From assembly GCA_029747585.1 (NCBI GenBank), contig JAPEVF010000083.1:53609-117608 (forward strand): DNA of 64,000 bases, read 5' to 3'. The DNA is from Pleurotus djamor. Its lineage: Eukaryota; Basidiomycota; Agaricomycetes; Agaricales; Pleurotaceae. A program made the translations under genes and the position numbers. Positions within the stretch are counted from its first letter, which is position 1, and each line of letters opens with the position of its first letter. Shown piece after piece: positions 36,101-47,930 of this stretch. The notes below the pieces were generated by a model, which worked only from the letters and a program-made list of their open reading frames with translations, made no database searches and was not told the origin of the DNA.

Positions 36101-36438
36101 GACCTGTGCATCGATAAATGACCAGGTGCGTATGCACTCCCTTGTTTATGACAGAGAATATCTGACTGCCCAACCGTAGCCCTCTAATTATGATGAGCGC
36201 ATGGGCGTCTGACTTCATCATTAATACTATCGATATGAGGTGATGTCACAGGCGGCCAAAACCACCCCTCCAAAGAGACGCTCTATGGAAAAGACAGATA
36301 TTCGTGAGTGAAGTCAATTGTCATGGCTGTCATATATTTACTACCTGCAAAGCTTTGAGTCGTCTAACTGACCCCACTCCACCTCGAATCGAGCGCTGTC
36401 GCCCCTCGACGCTTAACATTCACTTAACCCCCATCCAA

Positions 36439-36846
36439 ATGATCGGCCCATGCAAACGTCCATCCATTCGCTACCATTACACCAGCTGTGTTTTCGTCGT
36501 TGACCATTATAGTGGACCCATCACACATAGTATCGTTGGAGGCCAGTCTAACACGAACACTATCCATAACCTAACACCCCCTCCCCCGTTCCCGCTCCCC
36601 TCCTCGCAAGTCCCTCCTGACCATGACCAGATGTGTAAGCCTCTCCAGCATAGTGACAATCCAACGACTAATCATTAGGCAACTCTTCTAGCTATACCCA
36701 GCGTTGATGTACCGTGTAGTTGCAGCTGCGGTTGCAGGCTGTGCTCCCCCACCACGCTGCCCCCCGCACTCGTCTGCATCATACTCGGTAGTGCCGTTGC
36801 CTTGGCTATTGGTGCCACGCTCGCGCACGGCATCCCGAGAACATGA
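36439..36846 (+). CDS. small membrane protein with G/N-rich motif, copy A
   Basis: Exons 36439-36634 and 36692-36846 give 116 aa. The N-terminal part has FVVDHYSGPITHSIVGGQ and SNTNTIHN, then a Pro-rich linker, a Cys cluster (CSCSCGCRLC) and one C-terminal transmembrane helix (LVCIILGSAVALAIGATLA) ending GIPRT. The model rests on its paralogue at 47000-47531, which shares the motif order, the phase-1 intron after the linker, and a matching helix ILLGSAVILAAGAALI ending APRRA. Function unknown. The G/N-rich segment with alternating polar and hydrophobic residues could form beta structure. Confidence 0.55.
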
Positions 36847-38984
36847 CCACAACCTTTCGATCCCTCGCCTATCTGCACTGAGGCCCCGTCGATGAAGGTC
36901 ATAGCGTCACCCAAAATACAAACGTGTTCTAATCCCATGATACCCCAAGGCGGTCAACCGTCAAAAAATGGAATAACTGCTCCCCGTTTCCCATCCTCCA
37001 AGCCACCTACCTCTTACATCCTTGTTTTATCCACAAAAGCTTCCCTCTAGGCATTGCACCGACCTCTGTTTCTCGTTGCCCAAGCGGAGAACATGTCTTG
37101 TGGGCCCTGGGGCTGATACCCCACTCGCGACGCCATCGTTGCCGGCTGCCTTCTGCCATCCGTCGGATACCCTTATTGCATAGTACACTGTAATGTGACC
37201 AACCATCATCTAGCAAGGGACTCATTTGTATTCGCTAATATCCATACAGTTTATTATTTGCCTATGCCATTAGATTGTATCCATTAGTATATCTGTTCAA
37301 CTTATATATATATCCATGTATCACTTTACTTTGACTCGGCTGTATTACACAACCGTTACAAAACCACGCGCGGTAGTCACAGAGAATCGTATCATGTTCG
37401 TCAAATGTTCACATCTTCATCGAGGAGGGATCGGGCACCGGGAGGTAATCGGCTCCGCTGTCAAATTGAAATTCATCGACGTCGCCAAGGCCCAAAGTTA
37501 CTTCCAACTTGAGAGGCTCCAGATCGGCCCGTAGCGCAGGGTTATCGTCATCTTCGCATGGTCACCGACATAGGTATCTTACTCCGAGTCGAGTGTTTCC
37601 TGTCCATATTCTAACCCACACTCTCCGACCGTCAATTCTAGCCTTAAGTTAATCTCGGCATCTGGCTTCTGTGAATCCCTCCATCAACGTTATTGAGCTC
37701 GCGTGTTTATCTAGTATCTCTGTGGAGGGAGGAAGATAAGAAGGAGAACGAATGGAGGAAGCGCCAACATGACTTGCCGGGTAAGCGCGGCCACGCGTCC
37801 GTTGCAGGCAGCCACGGTATGGGACGTCATAGGAATACCAAATTGTCAAGCTGAAGTCACAGATGGGAGTGACAATGCCTAGCCTGAGGATCCCTTCGAC
37901 TCGTGTTCATCATACACTCCAGTCTATGCCCTCGTCATTAATTAGTATGCCCCCAAGCATGCGCGCGCCACAACAACAGATGATACAAGGAAGAGGGGAA
38001 CAAACGGCAAGCAGCGTGCTTTCTCTGGCGCAGGAGTCCTTTCTTGGAGCCAGAAGCTGAGAGGCGGTGCAATTGTTGTCGTAGTTTCGTAGATTCGCGA
38101 AAGTGGAGTGGAGTGGGCGCGTTTGACCCGCATGGCATCCCGCCGGTTTGTCTTCGTAGGCTTCTGGCTGTGGCAGCGCACTCTTTGCTTCCTGAGGGGG
38201 TGGTTGGGGTGTGGAAACGCCATGCGTGTGTGAGTGTTCTATTCCGAGTTTGATAAGAATATACGGGTAGCCGAAATGTCGCTTGTCCGTTTTGCATGTA
38301 GAGAAATGCATGAAGCGACTTCAAGTTGAGATGACTGAAAAGAATCATCGTGGGTCCCTCGTCATTGAAATCTTGAAAAAGCTGCGGAAAAACGCACCAG
38401 ATTTTCGACGGAGACATTCAATTTGCTCCCAACCACGGTTCTGAGCTAGCGTAGTTCTGCGTACACCCTCCGTACACGGCACGGTGAATCCAACATATCT
38501 CTGTTCCACGACTAAGACCTACCCGCCAGGACCATAGCGTCCAGACGGGTCTTTTGTGCGAGGAACTCGTCTTGCAGACCAAGCTATCCCTCCCTTTTTT
38601 CTCTCCGCTGACTGGCGATTAGAATTTCATTCTATTACTTCATTGAAGCAACTTTCTGAAGATGATCATCGGATTGATCCAAGTGATGAGGGTAGCGTGA
38701 CTTGAGGCTTAGCTTGAAATTCGGAAGGCCATTCGAGGCCCAGGACTGAGGAGAGGAAAGGGGTACAACGAGAAGGAGCCGAATCACCTCCACCACCCGG
38801 CCTCGACAAAGACATAGCGCGACAATAAAGATGAAATTGCAGTGGGACTCGGAGAACACGAAGATTTAAGTTCAACGTTCAAACGTTCAGGAACCACGTC
38901 GTTTAGCGCCTAAGCAAGCGCGCATTCTTCAACCTCTATCTCTATCCAATCTCTATCAGTTGTGTCTGTCATCGCAGCTCTATC
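36847..38984. other. gene-poor stretch
   Basis: About 2.1 kb. AT-rich 3' region of the small membrane gene around 37230-37320, then a minus-strand F-box relic near 37494-37560 (annotated), then sequence with overlapping meaningless frames on both strands at 37910-38417. No other gene recognised. Confidence 0.45.
37494..37560 (-). pseudogene. C-terminal scrap of an F-box family member
   Basis: The minus strand reads DDDNPALRADLEPLKLEV followed by a stop, matching the family ending (for example RADLKALKLEV, QADATALKLEV). Nothing upstream of it on that strand is recognisable, so it is a leftover of a mostly deleted copy. Confidence 0.6.
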
Positions 38985-40357
38985 ATGAACGAGTACACCC
39001 ATCCTGCTCTTCCCCAGGAAATCTACGACACCATAATTGAATATCTACGATATGACAAACAAGCCCTAAATGCATGTTCGCTAGTTGCTTCAACGTGGCG
39101 GCCAATGTCGCAAAAGCTGCTTCACCGGGCGATCGTCTTTCATGCTACCTTGCCACCTTCGCTAGATGGGCAATCAAGTGCGGAGAATCCGGTCGTGGGC
39201 TCGGAGAAGGCCCGTCTTCTTCTCGACACATCCTTTCACATACTACAATCCGCCTGTTCCTTCGTCATTTGCGGGGAGCGCGTATTGCCCAGGCCTCAAC
39301 GTCGCGTGCCAGACCCCGCTTTACCCAGTCACCTCAAACACATCAGTGCTCTGGTGCTGCCCTCGCTCACCAGCGTCGAGCTTCGCCACTTGAGATGGGC
39401 GGAAATCACCCCAGACCTTCAACGTGCATTGGTCCTGCTGCTCTCAAGTGCATCTTCCAAGGACGTCATCCTTGCCGATTGTGACATCCCTCTTGGCGTT
39501 GAGTGGCTGAGATTCGTCGGCCCCGAAACAAGGTCACTCAAGCTGTTTGAAGTCAGGCTTTTCGATGATCCCAGTACTGATCACGGGATCCCCATCAACG
39601 ACTTGCCTGTGCCTTCAGCACCAAACCTGATCAGCCTCGACATAGGACAAGTCTACTCAAGTCAAATGATCGATTGGTTTCTGTACCCACTCAAGAAAAG
39701 CAGTCAGTTGAACCCAAAGACAGCTGCATCACCCGGTCCATCATTTTGTCAACGTGTAGCCACTCTTTCGCTGTCCTACCAATACTTCTCCAGTTCATCA
39801 GGTCTCCATGAACTCGTCCAAGCATTTACGCACCTGAAAACACTCATATACGACCCGCGTAAGCCAACCCTTTTACCCAGCTCAACTGACCGAGCGCTGA
39901 CATGACGTTGTCCTCTACAGCAGGGTCCGACATTACCTTCTCTTTAGACAAGGTCATATGCATCCCAACATTCAAGGAACTGCGCATTCGCCTGGTCACT
40001 GCGGGTCAACTATCCTGGCTATTTTGGTCCTTCGCGACAATCTCGTCACACAGACTTTCATTGACATACACACGCGCGACCGATCGGAAACCCGTATCCG
40101 TCCATATAGATATGTGGCTCGACCCCGAGCCCAATGCAAGCTTGGTTACTCCAATCACCTATCCCGAGCTACTGGTCAAAATCCAAGCATTTGACGAACT
40201 CTTGGCAAGCATCCCTAATGTGGAAGTCACATTGACAATGTCTATACCGACGCTTGAGTTGGGTGGTGGCTCTGAAAATGTAGAGAAGACGAAGACGACC
40301 CTAGAGAGTTGGCGGGCCGATCTCAAAGCACTCAAGTTGGAAGTCTCTCGTCGTTGA
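38985..40357 (+). CDS. F-box family member 5 (intact)
   Basis: Exons 38985-39858 and 39921-40357 (436 aa), with no stop or frameshift. Likely SCF substrate receptor. The F-box is at residues 5-45 (ALPQEIYDTIIEYLRYDKQAL, CSLVASTWRPMSQKLLHRA). The region after it has family blocks FVGPETRSLKLFEVRLF, SAPNLISLDIGQVYS and LDKVICIPTFKEL, and ends RADLKALKLEVSRR. The blocks resemble loose LRRs in which hydrophobic strands alternate with variable loops. The single 62-nt intron interrupts a codon in phase 1, as in all other members. One of two clean copies in the array. Confidence 0.85.
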
Positions 40358-40596
40358 CGATGTTCCTCGCAAGTAAGCAGGTGGTTTATTGTTTTGTGTA
40401 TGTAGTCGGGCGTATAATCATCAGTGACATCGCCGAAATTGTGTCTTCTGGGGCAGGAGTGTCTTTCGTTATGGCTCGGGCTCGGGCACTGGCATCGAGG
40501 GGGACGTCAAGTTTAAGCTCACGCACGATGCTGCCGCAAACAGAAATTCGCCGGCGGGCATACCTTGGGAAACTCACATCAACTCCTCTGCATTTC

Positions 40597-40603
40597 TATA
40601 AAG
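40597..40603 (+). promoter_or_regulatory. TATA-like box of F-box member 6
   Basis: TATAAAG about 80 bp upstream of the ATG at 40680, in the 320-bp gap after member 5. A similar TATAAAG precedes the relic at 32909. Confidence 0.45.
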
Positions 40604-40679
40604 TCTGTCCCACAGTGTCAACCACCCGTCTTACCGACCCCACATCCCGCAACCCTTTCCTGGCCTCTAGGGTAGGCGC

Positions 40680-42095
40680 ATGTTCCCCCATTCTGCACTC
40701 CCTCAAGAGATATACGACATCGTCATCAACTATCTGCACGATGATAAGCAATCATTAAAGGCTTGTTCGTTGGTGGCTTCGGCGTGGCGACCCGCATCGC
40801 AGAAGTTGTTGCACCAGACGTTGGTCTGTCGAGCCTCCGATATCTGGCCATTACCTACAGAAACTACGGAGTCGAGTGCTCAGAGTTCAGTACGGAGCTC
40901 GGAACAAGCCCATCTCCTCCTTCATACGTCTTCCCATCTATTACAATACGCCCGTTCCTTGGTCATTTGTGAGGACCTTGCTGTGCCTCTGATCTTTGGA
41001 GATGGGATATGGAGACCGAAGCTTCGCGTGCCAGATGCTTCCTTAGTTTCTCTCCTTAGGACTATCCATTCTCTAGCGCTCCCTTCGCTTACCAGCGTCA
41101 TACTTCGCAACCTGATATGGACGGCAATCGAACCCAACCTTCAACGTGCATTGATCTTGCTTCTCCACAAGGAATCCATCAAGGAGGTCAGCCTGGTTGG
41201 CTGTGCCATCCCTTCCGGTGTTCGGTGGCTGTGGTTCGTTGGTCCTGAGACAAAATCACTAAAATTCGACGAGCTCAAGCTCTTCAATGACCTCGATGCT
41301 GAGCTTGAGGCTCCCATCCGAGACTTGTCCATCTCTTCAGCACCGAACCTGGTCAACCTTGACATCGGGCGAGTTTACATGGGTCAAATAAATGAGTGGA
41401 TTCTTCGTTCATCCAACGCTCCAGGCGATCATTTGGGTTTGACGAAGACCGGCGTACACATTCCCTCGTTCCGCAAAGGCGTGACCACCCTTTCGCTGCG
41501 CCGTCATCATGCCGCCGATGTGGAACGCCTCTGTGAATTCATCGAAGCTTTTTCTGGCCTGACAACTCTCAAATTCAACCCAGGTAAGCAGTCGAGCCTT
41601 TCCGCCTCATCAAGCCACGTCAACAAGTACTGACGCGTCGTCGTTATCCATATAGACGAATGCGAGACCACCTTTCCCTTCGACAGGGTCTTTCAGATCC
41701 CAACGTTGAACGAGCTTTATATCCAACCCATTTCCGCCGCCCAAATCTCTTGGCTGGTATCATCCTTCGAAACGATCAACTCACCCATATTTCCATCGGC
41801 TTATCCCACCGTGACGATTTCCAAAACCAAAACCATATACATCCGCATGTTTGTTGAATCCGAGCCCTCGATTAGTCGGCTTCCCCTTGTCACCTTTCCC
41901 GATTTACGGGTTAAATTTCGGGCGCTCGATGAAGTCGTGGCAAGTATACCTAATGTGGAGGTTCACTTGACAGTGTCCGTGTCGATGTACAATCCAAAGG
42001 AGGCTCGAGGAACAATGAAGAGGGTGAAGAAGATGGAATCCACCCTGGTCAGTTGGTGGGCTGATATGAAAGCGCTAAAGTTGGAAGTTCGGTGA
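40680..42095 (+). CDS. F-box family member 6 (intact)
   Basis: Exons 40680-41583 and 41656-42095 (447 aa), fully open. F-box HSALPQEIYDIVINYLHDDK with CSLVASAWRPASQKLLHQT; later blocks FVGPETKSLKFDELKLF, SAPNLVNLDIGRVYM, TFPFDRVFQIPTLNELY and the ending WADMKALKLEVR. The 72-nt phase-1 intron is at the conserved position. Closest in sequence to relic 4. Role inferred: receptor of an SCF ligase. The variable loop after the F-box (DIWPLPTETTESSAQ) differs in each paralogue. Confidence 0.85.
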
Positions 42096-42398
42096 AGTCG
42101 TCGTCCAAAGATTGTAGGCCTTTGCTCCGTGCTTTTTATGGGCTCTTTTCCATGGACCTTCTTATCTACAAAGGATCCTTCACTCAATATGTACAAACGT
42201 TTGGCATTCTTAAATTGGTCAACATGAAATACAGACTTTTTTCCAAAGTGTATACTAGCATCGTCTTGTCTATGTACATAGTTGTTGTACCCATCAGGTG
42301 CAGTGTATGATGGATATGCATGATTGCTCGGTAACTGGCGTGGTAGAAATAATGTCAGAGGGACGAAATGGAGAGGGGTACAACTGCGAACCGAAAGG

Positions 42399-43851
42399 TC
42401 ACGGTGAAACAAAGATATCCCATTGAGGACAGGCGTCAACAAGCGCGCGAGAACATGTTACTTTCAACTTCAGAGCTGTTGTGTCAGCCAGTAATCCAGC
42501 CAGCATTGTCTTTGTCTGTTCGTATTCGAGCTGTTCCTCATCGTCCATCAACTCGAATCGCACAAAGATCTCCAAATTGACCTCCACGTTAGGGATGCAG
42601 GAAATGATGTCATCCAGTTCCCGGACTTTGATCAGGATCTCAGGCACGGAGGGACGGTAAAGCGTGCTTGCAGAACGAGGCAAATTATAGATAGACATGT
42701 TAATGAAGACAGTTTTGGTTTTCATTGCGGCGGTCCGATATAGAGACTGAGAGGACGGGATGGTTGGCTTGAAAGATGATATGACCCAGGAAACGGCTTC
42801 ATCGCGAGGGGTTTCGATGTACACGTATTCCAATGTAGGGTGGCGCATAACCTCATAGAAAGGGAATTGGGTCACAGAATTATCTGTAGAGTGCAATTTA
42901 CAATGATGGGTGAGTACTATTTAGGCGGTGGGTAGGATGGGTGGAAATGGCAGCTCACAGAAGCTCAGATCGACTCGCTTTAAACTGGAGCATTCTTGAA
43001 TGAGCTTGAAGGGGCTATCCGCTTCAACACAACGCTGCAGCGAAAGGGTGGTGATGCTTTCGCGCCATGAGCAACCATGTACGGGAAAAGCCGTAGAGGT
43101 GGAAGGGATGTTTCGATGGCCAGGAACCTTGAATAATTGGAGGATCCATTTGATCACTTCACCCCTACGGAGGCCTTGCGCGTCCAGGTTGGTCAGGTTT
43201 GGTGCCAAGTGAACGGGTATGTCGTCAAAAGATGTCACGCTCTGCGAGTCAGGACTCGCAACAAGGCCAACCCCGATCTTAATTGATTGGAGTCGGAGCG
43301 ACCGTGTCGTGGGGCTAACAAACCTTACCCACGGGAACTCGGGGAGTTGGCTGCCGGAGAGGCGAATATCCTTGAATTGTCTTTGAGAGATCAGTACGAT
43401 TAATTCACGTTGCAGGTCCGGTATGATGGAGGTCCAATTCAAGCCTTTTAGTGTGAGGCTGGAAAGTAAAGGTAATGATAGAGAGCTGATCTTTTTGAGG
43501 AAAATTAGGGGGGGNAATAACTTGATTTCTCCTGTGAAATCGAGAGATGCGATGCCCATGAACGACGAAGGAGCAAGCATATTGTATTAGGCGAAGTGGT
43601 ATTTCGAGAAGGGCAGGCATCCTCTCTTCTGAGACAGAAGCACCTGGTCCCTCATCTGAGTTGTCTTCACGCCAAGGTGACGGTATGGTAGGTGGAAATA
43701 CCATCGTCCCGTGCAATACCTTCTGGGATGTTGATCGCCAGCTCGATGCAACCAAGGAACAAGCCTTTAAAGCTGGATCGTCATCGGATAGGTTTTCGAT
43801 GATGATGTCGCAGATTTCTTGAGGGAGTGCGGGATGGGTGGTCATGGTCAT
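42399..43851 (-). CDS. F-box family member 7 (intact if one N is removed)
   Basis: Exons 43851-42959 and 42883-42399. F-box HPALPQEICDIIIENLSDDDPAL. The frame slips at the N at 43515 within GGGGGGGNAA (plus strand). Deleting the N restores QVIPPLIFLKKISSLSLP and a 458-aa protein, so the break is very likely an assembly artefact. The C-terminus runs about 20 residues beyond the usual family end (after TALKLKV). The shared phase-1 intron is 75 nt. Orientation is opposite to its neighbours. Confidence 0.75.
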
Positions 43852-44372
43852 ACAGACTATTACAGGGTTGTGAGTCACGATATTTGTAGGATGCCAGAAT
43901 GTCGAAGCTGAGCTTCAACCGCCTGATCATCATCAATCCGAATTGATAGGACCTGCTGCTCCGGAGTCCGGGTTTCCCAAGCCTGTGCATTTCGGTTTTT
44001 CGATAGATTTAGCAACATTGTGCTAGGAAGAAACAAGGTGGGGGACATAGAGCATCATGGTGCTCACAACACATAGCCTCGCCGGACAGGTCGGGGCAAC
44101 AGTTGGAGACTTGGCAGTGCTGGCAGGCAGATATCATGAACCAGGGATAAATTGTGGAGGGATTTTGNAAGGAGATACTCTTGGGAAACCGAGCTTAGAC
44201 CGAATTTTGGAAGACCAGCCCTCTATACCGAAAGCAAGTCGAAAGCTCGAGTTACAGAGGGACGCGCTCACCGAGACGCGTTTGGTACTTTTAGTAGGAA
44301 CAACATCTGGCTTGGCGCCTAAGTAAGCGCGCATCCTGCATCCGTTCCGAGTCGAGTCTCTGGAACTTGTCT
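43852..44372. other. intergenic between divergent F-box genes
   Basis: About 520 bp that must hold two promoters. One N at 44168. No gene or strong motif recognised. Confidence 0.45.
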
Positions 44373-45774
44373 ATGAACAAGTCCACCCATCCGGCACTTC
44401 CTCAGGAAATATACAACACCATTATTGCCCACCTACGCGATGATGAACAGGCTTTAAACGCATGCTCACTGGTTGCTTCAACGTGGCGGCCAACCTCGCA
44501 AAAGCTGCTTCACCGAGCAATCGTCTTTCATGCCACCTTGCCACCTTCGCCAGATGGGCGATCAAGTACACGAAGTCCGGTCTTGGGCTCGGAGAAAACC
44601 CGTCTCCTCCTCGATACGGCTTTCCACATATTGAAACACGCTTGTTCCTTCGTAATTTGTGGGGAGCGCGAATCGCCTTACGGATGCCCAAAATCCAAGC
44701 CTGAACGCATACCAGATCCCACCCTACCTGCTTTTCTCAGACACATCAGTACCCTTGCGCTGCCCTCGCTTTCCAGCGTCGAAATTCGTCAGTTGAGATG
44801 GATGACAGCCACCCCGGACCTACAACGCGCATTAGTTTTGCTGCTCTCAGGTGGATCTAATGCTATCAAGGAGGTTATCCTAGCCGACTGCGACATTCCT
44901 CATGGCGTTCAGTGGCAGAGATTCGTTGGCCCCGAGACACGGTTACTTAAGCTGCATGAATTCAGGCTTTTCCACAATCCCAACAAAACCACGGCTGACT
45001 ACGAAACCTCCATCGAGGACTTGCCCGTTTCTTCAGCACCGAACTTGATCCACCTCGACATAGGACAAGTCTACTCCAGTCGAATGACGAAGTGGCTTCT
45101 TTACTCATCCGAGACACGCAGTCAATTTAACACGGAGGCAGGCGTGTCACACAGTCCGTCATTTCGTGGACGCGTCGCCACTCTTTCGCTTTCCTATCAA
45201 TACTTCACTACACCCGAACGTCTTTGTGATTTCATCCAAGCATTCACAAGCTTGAAGACACTCAAACTCCACCCGCGTAAGCTGAACGTTCCTATTCATC
45301 GCACCTTGCAAACTGCTAATGCGCTACAATCCTCTACAGCCATATCAGGAGGGTCCGACATAAACTTCCCTTTAAACAAGATCATATGCATCCCAACGTT
45401 GAATGAAATCTCCATCCTCCCCGTCACTCCCCGTCAAATATCCTCGTTATCATCATCCTTTGCAACAATCCTGTCGTACGGACTTCCATCGGCCTATCCA
45501 CGCGCGACGAAGGTGAAAACCATACACATCCATATNGGGAGTCGACCTTGAGCCCATGGCCTTCCGACTTCGCCCAGTCACCTTCAATGAGTTGCTGGAT
45601 CAATTACAAGCACTTGACGCAATCGTTGCAAATATGCATAATGTGGAAGTCATCATGAAGATGACCGTTTGGCCGTTTGAACCGCAGGATGGTCCTGAGA
45701 ATATAGAGAAGACGAAGACAACCCTAGAGGGTTGGCGGGCCAATGTAAATGCACTCAAGTTGGAGGTATCTTGA
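44373..45774 (+). CDS. F-box family member 8 (intact if one N is removed)
   Basis: Exons 44373-45276 and 45340-45774. F-box HPALPQEIYNTIIAHLRDDEQAL; blocks FVGPETRLLKLHEFRLF and SAPNLIHLDIGQVYSS closely match member 5. In exon 2 the frame breaks at N 45536 (CATATNGGGAG). Without it the frame reads IHIHMGVDLEPMAFRL to NVNALKLEVS, 445 aa. The 63-nt intron is a multiple of three and carries no stop, so retention would also be readable. Probable SCF receptor. Confidence 0.78.
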
Positions 45775-46999
45775 AGCTGACGATGCCCTTTGCGTGTAAG
45801 TAGGGAGTTTCTCATCTTTTCTCTTGTTGACTTATAATGACAATTAGAAATCTCCGGCCTTGAAGAAAAGATCGTGTCCACGTTCGTCACAATTATCTTC
45901 CTCCTCGCACAGCCGCCACATCCCAATAAGCCCGTCGGCATCGAACATTGTCGACATCCTTGGCTCGTCTTTCCGAACCCAATGTACATATCACGGAAAA
46001 CGGGACCGCCGGAATCATACATTCGGGGGTGTGCCAAATGGTGCCTTACCAACGATGAAAACAACAGCGCGCGGTTTGTCAAGAGCAGGACGTCATACGG
46101 AAAGAGATCGTGCCGTCCGAACCCAATCCAGCACCAGCCATTGAACAAGGGAGTAGGGAGGATGCATCTTGGGATGGAGAGGTAGCTGGCAGAAGGTGTG
46201 GCGGCGAAATCGCGGTCGTTGCGAGAGCCGGCATTTGCGTACGACATGTTGGTGTCGGCGCTGGGCATCGGTAGAGAGGGAGGTGATGAGAGGGCACTGC
46301 GCAACATCGAGATTCGCTTCTGTGAACTGCGAAGGACGTTCAATGCCGAGAGAAGGCGCGGAGGCTACTGGGAGTGGGGTACAGCAGAGGGTACTCCCGG
46401 AGATCGAGGATGTCTTCCTCCAAACTCCAACATTGATCAATATTCAAGTCGTCTAATCGAGCTTCGTGGTGAAGTCACGCGAAGCACTTCGTGGCAGTCC
46501 ATCGATGGAGATCGTTCGGTCACCAATGCATCAAGATCCAGTTCTCAGTCATTCAATCATGATTCGCAACACCAAATTAGGAAGCAACACCTCTCATACA
46601 GGCTACGGCGTGCACCTCGCAACCCCCAAGTACATCAAAGAAGGCCAATCAGAGGACCCGTTGCTGGTGAATGGAATGCCCCCATCATCTTGCTGTGAGA
46701 TGTCAGAGTTGTCAGACTTGCGTTACCTGAGTACCTCAAGAAGTTGCGGTTGAACCGACGGTGCGAGTTGCCACAGCCTACAAGTGACAGATCGAGCATC
46801 CAAATTCGTGCACAAGGCTGTGCTTGTTTCGTCCGTTGGCTATCCCGCCCAGCGCCAACGCTCACCAACACTCGGTCAATACACTTTCAACCTTCCTCGG
46901 TTCCCCCCAACCTGGACATCCGTCCCTTGGCCTTCAGTACCTTTAACCCATATTTATATGAAGCTTCAACAGGGTCGGTGAGCATGACCACCCACCAGC
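45775..46999. other. unresolved stretch with long overlapping ORFs
   Basis: A 247-aa minus-strand frame (46343-45600) overlaps the 3' end of F-box member 8. A 166-aa plus-strand frame (46198-46698) runs opposite it. Neither has a recognisable domain. The minus frame has several Cys (CRQCSMPTGLLGCGGC), which could be a zinc site or chance. Confidence 0.3.
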
Positions 47000-47531
47000 A
47001 TGGGCAATCGACCATCCATAGTCTGCCAAAATTTCTACTTCCACTTCGTTTGTGGTGACACTTACAATGGCTCCATTTGCGGCGGGAACATCGGCGGTTG
47101 GTCCAACAGGCACACCATCTATAACAGGTGCCCCATACCTCCTCTCCGCGCTTCTTCGCTGCCCCTCCCTGTTGCCTCGTCGCTTGAAGTTGGAGACAAT
47201 GTCTCCCGTACTCATCAGCCATGTAAGTCCCATCAACATGTCAATGCTATATCTCTTTTCATAGTGTTATCTCTCAGCCAAACCCAATCCCGGTACCAGC
47301 GCGCCGCGAACGAATCCTAGCTCAAGTGATTACTTCGGCATCACGCTCTCTGCCATCTCCAAACCCATTTTACGTGTCTTTTACTTTCCCGCATTCCCGA
47401 ACCAGTACTCCCTTGTAGTCCGAGCAAAACGCATCCTGCAGCCGCGTAACATCATGCCCATATTGCTTGGAAGCGCCGTCATCCTCGCCGCTGGTGCTGC
47501 GTTAATCCATATCGCTCCTCGAAGAGCATAA
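47000..47531 (+). CDS. small membrane protein with G/N-rich motif, copy B
   Basis: Exons 47000-47222 and 47278-47531 (158 aa). The N-terminal motif is FHFVCGDTYNGSICGGNIGG then SNRHTIYN, matching copy A (DHYSGPITHSIVGGQSNTNTIHN) in order and spacing. A Pro/Ser-rich linker with the same phase-1 intron follows, then a region absent from copy A, and a terminal helix (MPILLGSAVILAAGAALIHI) ending APRRA. A single hydrophobic helix at the very end suggests a tail-anchored protein facing the cytosol. No known family recognised with certainty. Confidence 0.5.
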
Positions 47532-47930
47532 CTTCCGTTGCATTCCTCCCCCTTCCTTGCCATCTGTACGACTTAAACCTGCGAACTGGAGGCCTCGTCT
47601 CAACCACGAGATTACCACAACACCGAGAAATGGACATCCGATGACATATCCGTACTATCTGCAACATTGTCGCCCTTCTCTCCTTACCATTATTCTTTCT
47701 GCCATTGGCCATCGGTCGGTGCGCACNGACCACTGGCCGTCGATATCTCATATACAANTGGTGATTCATAGGTCCCGTTAGTTGATTGTGATATTCTCAT
47801 TATCGGGTACAAACTACCACATCATGACCGCCCCACTTTTCCATCCCCTCCAGTCTGCGTAAATACAAACGCGACTAGATATTGGTCAAGATAACGAAGG
47901 ACTCAGATGGATGCGGTGTTGTACACCACG
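47532..47930. other. intergenic, no gene seen
   Basis: About 400 bp between convergent genes, with two N bases near 47727-47758. A 96-aa minus-strand frame at 47479-47769 contains N bases and no family content. Confidence 0.45.

Larger units (their letters stand above)
34321..36438. other. gene-poor stretch with two palindromes
   Basis: About 2.1 kb without a convincing gene. Short frames (34776-35075 minus, 35763-36032 plus) have no recognisable content. Two perfect 18-bp palindromes are annotated separately. Confidence 0.45.

Noticed and set aside
38044..38253. Overlapping ORFs on both strands at 37910-38417
   Set aside because: Frames on both strands, none with family resemblance; GC-rich composition explains the openness.
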